A DNA stretch of 12,606 bases. Source: Allomyces macrogynus ATCC 38327. Its lineage: Eukaryota > Blastocladiomycota > Blastocladiomycetes > Blastocladiales > Blastocladiaceae. A model generated the notes under the pieces. The model saw only the letters and a list, made by a program, of their open reading frames with translations, was not told where the DNA came from and did no database searches. Numbering within the stretch: position 1 is the stretch's first letter; each line of letters starts with the position of its first letter. The DNA is taken from the NCBI GenBank assembly GCA_000151295.1, contig GG745333.1, forward strand, positions 994,972 to 1,007,577, in the 5' to 3' direction. Shown one piece after another: positions 1-8,394 of this stretch. A program made the translations under genes and the position numbers.

Positions 1-150
1 TCGGTACGCTCCCCGTTCATCACAGCAGCATCACGCCTCAAGAAAGCTCTGACCGGAAACCGTCGATTCTCTCATTCGTTGCCGACGGCCTACACGAAGC
101 AGTTCTTCATGCACGATGTCGCTCCCGCACAGTCGCTTACGACCGTTTAG

Positions 151-1071
151 AAAAGCAACGACCACAATGCCAACGAGAAGCCGATGCGAGTCCTTTGTTT
201 CGCGCGCAGGATCAAGAGGATGATGCGCGGCGACCTCGACAAACCTGCGAGCGCGTCGGGCATTATTAAATTGGGCCGCATGCGGTTCAACGCTAACTGC
301 AGCGACCCAAAGGACCCATTCACCGACTGCAAGGATAAATTCACAGTGCCGAGCGGGTGGCGCAACGGTGAAATGTACGCGTGCTCGTGGTTCTGGAACT
401 TTGACGGCAATCAGGCTGGCGAAGAGTACTCGACGTGCTTCGACATCAAGGTCGCCGCGACAGCGGCGTCGTCGGCGTCGGTCGGCGGCGCGATCGGGTT
501 TGAGAGCGGTGTGAGCGGCAAGCCGGCTCCTGTTCCTGTTCCTGTTCCTGCTCCTGTTCCTGCTCCTATTCCTGTTCCTGTCCCTGTTCCTGTTCCTGCA
601 GCACCGGCCGCACCAGCAGTTCCCGCGACACCAGTTCCCGCGGTACCAGCACCTCCTGCATCACCCGCCAAGCCCGCAACTCCGAGTCCCACACCGGCAT
701 CATCGACCCCGTCGACCACGCCCCCGGCCAAGAAGTCCTCGACGTCGTCCCCTCCGAGCAAGTTTGCGCCGCGTCCCAAGGCCACCGAATCCGTTCCCGT
801 GCCCGCGCCGCAGTCCGTCGTCATCACGCCGCCGCAGCCGCTGCCAAAGATCACCGTGTCGCTTCCGGCGGCACTGCCGTCGGTGCCCGCGCAGGCCAAG
901 AACTCGCCGGCCGTGCAGCTGCCGGTGCCGGGCAAGGGCGCGAGGGCCATGCAGGAGGCGGTGGCCAAGGTCATGTCGCGCATCATGGCCACGCACAAGA
1001 AAAGGGCTGAGGCACGGATGGGTGTGCCTTTCCGCGCGGCGCGCGTGAGCGAGACTGAAGTGACCAAGTGA
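151..1071 (+). CDS. Probable secreted protein, LPMO/chitin-binding-like end plus proline-rich tail (5' partial)
   Basis: Seen: a frame open from 151 to the TGA at 1069-1071. The likely start of this last exon is the acceptor ending TTTAG at 146-150, and a GTACGC at 4-9 could be the matching donor. Upstream exons are not resolved, and the first in-frame ATG is at 184. The first ~100 residues are rich in Cys and Trp, with a conserved-looking core (CKDKFTVP, then CSWFWNFDGNQAGEEYSTCF, then DIKV). This resembles the C-terminal strand region of copper lytic polysaccharide monooxygenases or type-4 chitin-binding proteins, which would bind or cleave extracellular polysaccharide. After it come a PV/PA repeat, a Pro/Ser/Thr/Ala-rich stretch of about 150 residues and a basic end. 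The copper-binding N-terminal His is not in view, so activity cannot be judged. The tail could be a wall-spanning linker. Gene reality is fairly sure; the family is a moderate guess. Confidence 0.6.
   Translation, partial: KSNDHNANEKPMRVLCFARRIKRMMRGDLDKPASASGIIKLGRMRFNANCSDPKDPFTDCKDKFTVPSGWRNGEMYACSWFWNFDGNQAGEEYSTCFDIKVAATAASSASVGGAIGFESGVSGKPAPVPVPVPAPVPAPIPVPVPVPVPAAPAAPAVPATPVPAVPAPPASPAKPATPSPTPASSTPSTTPPAKKSSTSSPPSKFAPRPKATESVPVPAPQSVVITPPQPLPKITVSLPAALPSVPAQAKNSPAVQLPVPGKGARAMQEAVAKVMSRIMATHKKRAEARMGVPFRAARVSETEVTK
529..600 (+). repeat. Hexanucleotide CCTGTT/CCTGCT repeat coding Pro-Val/Pro-Ala
   Basis: Twelve 6-base units run in frame. They are mostly CCTGTT, with CCTGCT, CCTATT, CCTGTC and CCTGCA variants, and encode alternating Pro and Val/Ala/Ile. 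The CCT and GTT codons contrast with the C/G-ending codons used in the rest of this gene. That fits recent expansion by replication slippage, so length is likely to vary between strains. Confidence 0.9.
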
Positions 1072-1539
1072 GGCCGGAAATGAGTGAAGACTACGCGTCG
1101 AGGACTTGCCGAGTTGAGGTCTCGGACCAGGTACTGCCATCATCGTCGCCATCACGTTTTGTATCTACCTCTCCCTCCACCAACCGATTGTGATCCCTTT
1201 CCTCGCTCTCTCGCACTCAATTCACCCATCCTCCATTAGTACGAATACAACATGGTCTGTGTCGCAAGATGGACGCTCTTGTTCAGGTTTGGATGAGCCG
1301 CTGGACTGAGACTCGACGTGACACGACACGGCAGCCTGCCAAGACGTTGAATCTCCCGCACCCACCGTGCGCGTTCTTTCTGGCACGAGATGCCAGACGT
1401 AGTCGTCCCCCAAATTGATTTCTTGATCCGTGTTGCCAGCTGCACGATTTATCCCCCTTCCCTGCCCTCCCAGTCCCAAGCACCGTCCTCTGCGCCAAGT
1501 CCTTCCATCTCCATCCTGACCACCACCCCACCGCCCCAC
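1072..1539. other. Convergent intergenic region, nothing recognised
   Basis: 468 bases lie between the stop of the proline-rich gene (+) and the stop of the kinase gene (-). Overlapping open frames occur on both strands here but have no recognisable domains, and their low-complexity composition looks accidental. No AATAAA, repeat or RNA gene was seen. It probably holds both 3' untranslated regions. Confidence 0.5.
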
Positions 1540-4516
1540 TCACTCGTCGTCAAACCCGGGCACGGCGCCACTTGCACCCCTCAGATCGTCCTCTTCGATC
1601 TGCTCCGATGTAAACTCCTTGTCAAAGAAGGACGTGTCGAAATCGTCGGCCAAATCCGGTCGCCACGGCGGCGGCACTTCCTTGCGGAACAGTTTCACCC
1701 AATCAATGTCCTTGAAGAACGCGTGCTGCTGAATCTCGCGCGATCCATTTTTGCCGGACCCGAGCCGCTTGCGGTAGTCGCGATCGAGCAAACGCGAAAT
1801 CACTTCGGCCGCACGCACGCCAATAAAGGTCGGGAACTCGAGCGGCGCGCGCAAGATCAGCTGGTAGAGAATGTCCGGGTTCGGGTTGTAGAACGGGTGG
1901 TACCCGCACAGCAGTTCTAGCGATGGTGGATCGACGAAAAGTCAGATGCGAGAGCGGCGCGCGAGGGCGAGATGCATGGGATGTCAGCGTACCGAACAGG
2001 ATCACACCAAACGCCCACCAATCGGCGGGGAACGAGTAGTTGATGCCCTCAATAACCTCGGGAGCTAAGTGTGAGAAAGACGAAAGTCAGGATTGGCGTC
2101 GTGGTCTGTTGCGAACGAGTCGACGAACGTACCAAAGTACTCGAGCGTGCCGGCCATGGAGAAGGTACGCTCGCCCTCGCCCTTGGTGGAGATGCGCGAC
2201 AGACCGAAATCGGCAATCTTGATGTGCCCCTCTTAAGAATTGGACCGTTGGAACAGCGTTAGATCAAGTCCCACAGTTGAATACGATCAGGGCGAGACCG
2301 TACCCTTGTCGAGCAAAATGTTCTCGAGCTTCAAGTCGCGGTAGACGATGCCCTTGCCGTGCAAGCACTGCAGCGCAAGCAAAATCTCGGCCGCATAGAA
2401 CTTGGCGCGTTTTTCCGGGAACCGGCCCGACTGGCTCAAGTGGAAGAAGAGCTCGCCGCCGTTCACGTACTCCATGACCAGATACAACCGCTCCGGGTTC
2501 TGGAACGCGAAATGCAGGCCGACAATAAACGGGTGCTTGATCGACCGCAAAATCTCCGACTCGGTGCGCGCCGTATCGGCCGACTCGGGATCCTTTTGAA
2601 TGACCTTAATCGCAAACACCTTCTTGGACACCTTGTGCGAACACAGCAGCACTTTCCCGTACTTGCCCTTGCCGAGCACGCGGTGGAACTCAAAGTCGTC
2701 GATCGTCGCGCGCTGCGACCGCGACCGCATCCGTGACGAGCTCGAGCGCTTGATCTCGCCCGAGTTCAACCCGCCGCTACTGCCAGACGCGGCCTTGGCC
2801 TCGGCCACGTTGTTGACCGTCTGGATCCAGTCGTCGCGGTCCTGCACGGTGGCGGCCACAAACGTGTACATGACCTGTGACGTCTCGCTGTTGGTCAGGA
2901 CAAACGTGCACTTGCCCGGGCTCGGCGCCATGGCCACGACATTCGACAACTGCGTCGACAGGACCGGGTCGCGCGGCGAAACGGCCGACTCGCGCGACTC
3001 GCAGTACCGCACGTGCAACGTGCCCTTGTCTAGACTCACCCACGCCGTGGTCTCGGCAGCCATGTCGGGCCCGTCGACGGTGAGCCACCCTTCCTTGAAG
3101 ATCATGTTCTCTGAGATCGCGCGCCGCTTCCACGACTCGGCCATGTCGGTCGCGTCGGCCGCCAACGTGTCGTTGAGCATCCCGAGCAATTCCTCGATTT
3201 CGGCCTGGTCCTCTTGGATCCGCTTGTTGTCGGTCGACACACCGAAGAAGGTCGCGAGCTTGGCGACCTTGCGCTGCTTGGACCCGGCGGATGACACATC
3301 GGCGGTGCCGTCGCTGCCTGGCAACTTGTCGCCGAGCTCGAGCACGTCCTCGATCTCGGGCGCCGCGATCCCGTCTGACTTGCCGCGGCGGCGGAACAGA
3401 ATGTACTCGGATTTGTTCCAGGCGCGCACAATGTCGTAGACGCGGTCCGTGTCCTTGATGGCCGGGTTATCTAGTCAGCGGGCAAAGCGCGAGCTTGAAT
3501 ACGCGTGCCGGTGGTCGGTAATCGCCATGGCCGAGACACGTACCAGTGCCGTTGACGACAAAGAGCCCGTACTGGTCCTCGTTCTCGGCGATCATGAGCT
3601 TGCGCAGGACGTGGCACGTCATGTCGCGCGCCGTCGCTTCGACGGGCATGGCGACGATAATGTGCGTCGCGTTGGCAAAGTGGATGCGCAGCAGGAACGT
3701 TGGGACCGCTTGCCGTTTCTACACGATCCATGAAGGTCAGGATGTATTGCTGCCTGTCGACGTAACCAGAGGAGAGGAAACGTACGTCGCTCATGGACCG
3801 CCCCTTGTCCGACTTGTCGACGATCCGGCGCAACGCGCCGACATTATCCTCCTCGGCACCAAAGAAATTGGCCAGTTTACCCGTACGCACGCGCTTATCA
3901 TGGCTCGCCGTCGTCGCGCGCCGCTCGCGCAATTCCTCGAGTTCAAGATCATCACGCCCCTGCGCCGGCTGCGACTGCGACTGTTTGCGCAGCGTCGCAT
4001 ACGTTTCCTCGCTACTACCGCTCCCCGCACCACGAATCTCGCGACTCGACAACGATCTCAAGCCCGTCGTACTGTTGGACTCGTGCAGCCCCACCGCCAC
4101 CGTCGCCGCCGCTGCCGGATCCTCGTCGGCGGCGGGCATGTCGGTGTCCGCGTCGGGCGCCGTATCATCGAGCAGTTCCTGCGAGACGGAAATGCGGCGG
4201 TGCGTCACCGATTTCTTGATCTTGATGGCCTTGACGGCTGCATCGGTCCGGTCACCGGTCGACGACGACGCGAGCGCATACTCGACGGCCTCGTTCTCGC
4301 CGAGCTTGTTCTGGATCTTGCTCAGCTTGGCGGCCGACGATTTCTGGCCATGGAAGAAACGACGGTCAGCCAGAAGGTCCGAGCGGTGGGGAGGCAGCAC
4401 GGTCAGGAACGGACCAGGAACTGTGCGGGCGCCTCGCCGCCATTTTCGACGAGGTGGTGCAGGGCCTGGAGGTCAGCGCGGTTCTGGATGCCCAGCTTGT
4501 CGGCTACGGGATCCAT
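1540..4516 (-). CDS. RA-PH-AGC serine/threonine kinase (Akt-like), seven exons
   Basis: Exons (- strand): 4516-4415, 4343-3786, 3718-3544, 3470-2304, 2231-2133, 2064-1993, 1916-1540, giving 849 aa with all phases consistent. The ATG at 4516 follows an in-frame TGA. Domain order: low-complexity N-terminus; motif KLANFFG (190-196); Ras-association-like fold (~226-306, ending YILFRRR); second motif KLATFFG (349-355); PH domain (~403-502, KEGWL start, Trp493); kinase (~536-end). Catalytic residues are all present: GKGKYGKV (545-552), Lys567, Glu582, YRDLKLEN (Asp657), DFG Asp675 and APE at 701-703. YRDLKLEN and the FDTSFFDKEFT tail mark the AGC group. A likely role is phosphorylation of cytosolic or membrane targets under control of a Ras-type GTPase and the PH domain; substrates are unknown. 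Oddities: Ser692 sits where Akt has its T-loop Thr, no Thr-Pro turn motif is seen, and the hydrophobic motif is degenerate (VPGFDDE). Confidence 0.9.
2303..2304 (-). other. Representative kinase intron border (exon 4 donor)
   Basis: The donor lies between 2304 and 2303 and reads GTACGG; its acceptor is at 2232 (TTAAG). Joining restores the subdomain VII sequence DKEGHIKIADFG in frame. The other kinase introns are 1917-1992, 2065-2132, 3471-3543, 3719-3785 and 4344-4414. All are 67-76 bases, and four of the six begin GTACG[TC]. Confidence 0.85.
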
Positions 4517-5105
4517 TCATGAGCATCTTTCATCTCCCAATGAGACGGGTGTTACCATACCCAATTTGTTCGCGCGCGTCACCGCCGGGCTAATCCCGGG
4601 AAGGCCCGACATGCTGGATCAAGGACGGACGAGAGTCCAGCGCAATTCTTCGCGCGGTTGTGGACAGGTTAGTCTTGCGGCCAATCGGTGGGAGGAAAGA
4701 TTCTTGCTGTCGCGCAATGGGCCCGAGATCAGGCCGCGACAGTCGCTTCTTGGCCGTAAAGCAGTGGAATCGCTGCCGAGTCGAGCAAGAGAGCGGGGGG
4801 CTCGACGGGGCGCGTCGAGGCGAGCGCGGCCGTTGGTTTGGTGAGGACGAGGGCTGGTTCGCGGACTGGGCGACGCGTTGCTCTTGGTGCGTGAGGGACC
4901 AGACGGAGTCCAGAGTGCGTTTGCGGCCAGTCAACAGGCTTCCGCGTGGATGGACGGAGCAGAGGGTCAATAGCAACGTTCTGCTTCGCGCCTTGATTTT
5001 CTTTCGGCGCGGGGACGTGCTCGAAGTGGCCCAAAGTGCTCGAGAAGCTGAAGCACAGCAAAGCAGCGCCCTTTGATCGCGGTTCAGGCACACGTGACCG
5101 TGTCG
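4517..5105. promoter_or_regulatory. Divergent upstream region of the kinase and MED6-like genes
   Basis: About 590 bases separate the kinase ATG (-) from the tentative first ATG of the MED6-like gene (+), so both promoters should lie here. CCAAT pentamers occur at 4537-4541 and 4681-4685; the second, in GGCCAATCGG, looks most like a CCAAT box bound by NF-Y/HAP complexes. No clear TATA box is seen. The long open frames crossing this region on both strands have no recognisable domain and are probably chance. Confidence 0.4.
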
Positions 5106-6583
5106 ATGACACAAACCGAGGTTATGAATGGCTTGCACCTTTTGGCTCACGACTAGACGGTTTCGCGGCTTCGTGATTTCGAGTCTCCACACCGGCGTCG
5201 ACCTCGATTTTTGGCCAGTACTGCCCAATCTCCAACGAGCCCAACTTGCCGCAATCCGCTCGAGCAAAGAAATCAGCAAAAAATTCGGCCGACAAGAACG
5301 TGCCCGAGCAGGAGGACCGCACCGGCTTGGTGTTCCGTGCTCCGCAGTTTCTCGAGGTAATGGCAGCAAGCCGTCGCCAATGGGTGAAAAAATGCGTCGG
5401 GAACAGCAAAATGACACGAGCGCTCGCTGTTCGTCTTGCTAGTTTCATGGTGGCGGTATTCCGACCCCGCAACACGCGCTCGAGTAAATTTCGCTGGCAC
5501 TTGACGTCGACGACCAGGCATACCTGAATGAGACCATCAAGATGCAGACGCAGTACAGTTCCATTGCCAGCGAGTCGCTCGATACTCGGTGTGCTCCGCT
5601 TGCTTTTCGTGCATGCTGATTGCGCGAGCGTACCACTCACGATCCCGCACACTTTCATTCCTGCCGCAGCAAAATGACGGGTCCCGAGTATTGCATTTGG
5701 TACCACGACGTCATGGGCCAAAACTTCCACGTTCTCAAGCACTACGAGCACTCGCCGACGCAGTACACGCCGCTCGCCGGGTACTACATTTTGCAGGGCG
5801 ATACCAGGCACCCAACTTGTACTCGCTCCTGACGCTCCGCCTGGTCCGTGCCTACTTGCTCGCTTGCTGTGCTCTTTGCACGCGTCGACTAAACCGGATC
5901 GTCTGGTAGCGCAACTTTCTCGGCGCCATTAACGACGCTTTTTCGGCGTTCAGCAACCGCGTGCACTTCCACCCGGCGCAAGGGTACATGTGAGAAACAG
6001 CCACGGCCACGGCGGGACTGGTTGCGGGAGCGGGCAATGGCACGTCGACCAAGGGGCCCGCGTCCAAGGGCCCGGGCACCACAGCCAAGTCGGCCACGTC
6101 GCGCGCGACCAGCAAGTCGAAAAAGGGTTTGTCGCCGTTGCATTCTTTCGCTGGTAGAGAACTGCTGACCCTTTGGTTCGTCTCTCCCGTAGCGCAACGG
6201 ACACTCAAACAGCAGGAGCACCTGATGAACGCGCAGTTCATGGAACTTGTCGACATGTTCATCTACCCGAGCGCGCAGCGGCAGCACGTTTCGCTCGTCG
6301 AAAAGGTTCTTTGTGTTCGTCCGTTTACTTGGAACCGCTCAGCGCGTCTTTCCTGACCTTTACGTGCCTTTTGTAGCCCGCGACGCCACCACCAGGAAAG
6401 ACGGCGGCATCCGAGGCCGTTGCCGGTGGACCGCGCGACACACCCGACATTTCGCTCGCCGGGCCGGTTCTGGGCAAGAAACGGAGGCCGATGCGCGACC
6501 GCGACAGCGATGCCGGGAGCGTCGGTGGCGAGTCGACCGTGAGCCGGAAGCGCAAAAAGGTGAAGATGGAGAAGCGCGTCTAG
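5106..6583 (+). pseudogene. MED6: Mediator head subunit MED6, apparently disrupted
   Basis: MED6 is a head-module subunit of Mediator, which links activators to RNA polymerase II in the nucleus. Conserved pieces appear in order: FRAPQFLE (exon ending 5356), GIPTPQHALE and LNETIKMQTQY (5443-5588), MTGPEYCIWYHDVMG and HSPTQYTPLAGYYILQG (5670-5843), QAPNLYSLLTLRL, then FLGAINDAFSAF and VHFHPAQGYM (5910-6126). Exons 6193-6305 and 6377-6583 follow, ending in a basic, NLS-like KRKKVKMEKRV. Intron phases agree apart from the breaks. Three defects are visible: TAA at 5485-5487 where the conserved Tyr after LE is expected; a frame change near 5803 between LQGD and QAPN; and TGA at 5991-5993 exactly where family members have Trp. 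The first exon is uncertain: ATG 5106-5120 joined to 5219 across a 98-base intron fits the frame but has no other support. Family assignment is strong. Whether it is a pseudogene or affected by sequence error is open, but intact neighbours favour a real lesion. Confidence 0.72.
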
Positions 6584-6822
6584 GGGTGGAGGATCATCGC
6601 GGGATCAATGGAACTCATTTTACGTCGCGGTTGGCGGCCATCAGGCGATTTTCAAGCCATTTCATTTCAAAATGGTGGGGACTGGGGCCAACTGGGGCCT
6701 CCGCGAAGTTGCTTCAGACCGAACCATCCGCAACCAGCCCGACCTGTCCTCAGCTCTCTGACCGCTCTCATCTTCGCTCGACTGTTCTCTCTCCTTGCAA
6801 CCAACGTGGTCAACTCGCTGCA
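6584..6822 (+). promoter_or_regulatory. Upstream region of the acyltransferase gene
   Basis: 239 bases lie between the MED6-like stop and the acyltransferase ATG. The last ~90 bases are rich in C and T, as is common upstream of fungal start codons. A 10-base tandem repeat (ACTGGGGCC[AT], twice at 6681-6700) and a short inverted repeat (CCATTT 6657-6662 / AAATGG 6670-6675) are present; neither has a known role. No TATA box was recognised. Confidence 0.4.
6681..6700. repeat. Two-copy 10-base tandem repeat
   Basis: ACTGGGGCCA is followed at once by ACTGGGGCCT, about 125 bases before the acyltransferase ATG. It could be a paired protein-binding site or simply chance. Confidence 0.5.
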
Positions 6823-8226
6823 ATGCCGTCCAGCATCATCAAAGTGTTCCGGCGCGCGCTTCACGGCGTCCTGTTCGGCGCGTCGCTCGGCAGGTGAAGA
6901 TCAACAAGCTCAATTAAGAAACGAGCAGACCCGATTGAACAGTGATTTGGCTGATCTATCGACCCCGCGACGAACATTACTAGTCTTGCCGTCCTGTGCA
7001 ATATTGTTCAAGTCGTGACGCTCCTCCTGTATCCGTTCAACCGGAAACTCGTTGGGCAGATCAACGCCCTGATTTGCGATGCGATTTGGCGTACCATCAA
7101 CGTGGCCATGGAGGTGCGCACCGAGAGCACCAACGAGATTGCGTGGTCGAGACCGATCCTGACATGGTTCGAGGTCGCTGCGTAAAATTAGCGTCGTAAC
7201 GGTGCCCGGATCACCTTCTCGGGCGACCACGCCGTCGTCCCGATGAACAAGCAGCCTGTGCTCGGCAGCATCGACCCGACGTTGCCGCCGACCGAGAGCG
7301 CCATTGTCATTTGCAACCACCTGTGCGCCATCGACTGGGCCGTCATCAACACGCTCGCGATTCGCCGCGGCATGCTCGCACACGGCAAATACTTTATCAA
7401 GAGCTCTATGAAGTACCTGCCGCTATTCGGTCCGGTGCGTGCCTTGCGCTCATCTCTGCGCCCAACTGCGTTTTCGAATGACTGATGCGAGTGTTGATTG
7501 CGATGTAGGGCATGCTTCTTGCTGGGTTCCCGTTCCTGAGCCGAAACTGGGCTTCCGTGCGTGTTTTCCCGATTGCCCAGCGACCGCACGTGGTGGACAA
7601 TGTTCTCACCATTCTTATCTACTGTTTCCAGGACCAGCACAAGATTGATGCGATTTTCAAGACGCTGCGCGAAGACCGGTTGCCGTGCTGGCTCATTTCG
7701 TTCCTCGAGGGCACGCGGCTGACACCCAAGAAGCTTGCCGAGGTGCGTACGCTCTCGCGCGAGCGCGCTGCCGCTCTCATACTTCGGCCCTCATTTCCCA
7801 AATTTTCCGCTCACGATTTCCTGCTTCCTGTCGTAGTCGCAAGCTTTCTGTCAAAAGAACGGCCGCCCGGTCCTGCAAAACGTGATGTACCCGCGTAAAA
7901 AGGGCCTCGTTGCGACACTCTCGGCACTGCGCGACAGCCACGTGCATTACGTCTACGACATGACCATCGCCTACCGGTTCCGGCCGACAGGCGCCGTCAA
8001 CGAAGTGTTCCCGAACGTGGCGACCATCCACACGGACTACCTCGGCGACGACTGGGATTTCCACTTGCACGTTGACCGGATCCCGATTGCCGATATCCCC
8101 GAGGACCCAGCCGTCGTGGAGCAGTGGATCGAGGACCGGTGGGTGCAGAAGGACCAACTGATTGCGCAGTGGAAGGCGGCGTGGCCAGGGACCGCGAGCA
8201 AGGTGCCGATTCCGGCCAAGTTGTAG
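6823..8226 (+). CDS. Lysophospholipid acyltransferase (PlsC/LCLAT1-AGPAT5 type), six exons
   Basis: Exons 6823-6893, 6984-7113, 7192-7434, 7509-7556, 7632-7742 and 7837-8226 give 330 aa ending in TAG, with every join in frame. The family moves a fatty acyl chain from acyl-CoA to a lysophospholipid at the ER or mitochondrial membrane. The catalytic NHLCAIDW motif (NHx4D: His110, Asp115) and the substrate-binding FLEGTR motif (190-193) are both present, spaced as usual. A hydrophobic N-terminal stretch (~24-42, LAVLCNIVQVVTLLLYPF) is a likely membrane anchor. VMYPRKKG and the YDMTIAYR region match the C-terminal half of LCLAT1/AGPAT3-5 proteins. Substrate (lysophosphatidic acid, lysocardiolipin or lysophosphatidylinositol) cannot be told from sequence alone. 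It lies tandem after the MED6-like gene and convergent with the PABA synthase gene. Confidence 0.92.
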
Positions 8227-8394
8227 GAGAGAAGGAGTGTGTTCGTTGCGGCTCAATGCGGGCCCACCGATTGATTTGAATGAAGAGGTAGAAGTTGTGT
8301 CCTGCAGAAATAAGCATATGACCGGCATTCGTCTAATAAATTGATGCAATCGACCATCCACCGTTCCGCTCACCTCCTCCCCGCCGCTCCCGTC
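8227..8394. terminator. Shared 3' region with poly(A) signal AATAAA
   Basis: Only 168 bases separate the stops of the convergent acyltransferase (+) and PABA synthase (-) genes. A perfect + strand AATAAA is at 8335-8340, 109 bases past the acyltransferase stop. Cleavage 10-30 bases later would fall at the edge of the opposing stop codon. No matching signal was found for the minus-strand gene in this gap, so the two transcripts may overlap at their 3' ends. Confidence 0.6.

Noticed and set aside
411..1067. 218-codon minus-strand frame rich in Gly, Ala and Thr
   Set aside because: It is the mirror of the Pro/Val/Ser-rich plus-strand gene; its GAGTGTG pattern comes from the hexanucleotide repeat.
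1236..1445. Small open frames in the convergent gap after the proline-rich gene
   Set aside because: Short, overlapping on several frames, without conserved motif or splice-supported extension.
3546..4844. 432-codon open frame on the plus strand
   Set aside because: It is antisense to kinase exons whose protein motifs are clear; the Arg-rich composition is typical of a shadow frame in GC-rich coding DNA.
4590..5417. 275-codon open frame on the minus strand between the kinase and MED6-like genes
   Set aside because: No recognisable domain, odd Arg/Ser/Cys-rich composition, and it overlaps both the promoter interval and a MED6 exon with strong conservation on the other strand.
5483..5558. A 76-base intron (GTAAAT...TACAG) that would remove the MED6 TAA and keep the frame
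   Set aside because: It would also delete LNETIKMQTQY, which matches the conserved NNExxKMQ block of MED6 at the right place, so this stretch is more likely coding.
5485..5993. Stop-codon reassignment (TAA or TGA read as an amino acid)
   Set aside because: Neighbouring genes end normally at TGA (1540-1542), TAG (8224-8226) and TAA (8395-8397), so the standard code is in use.
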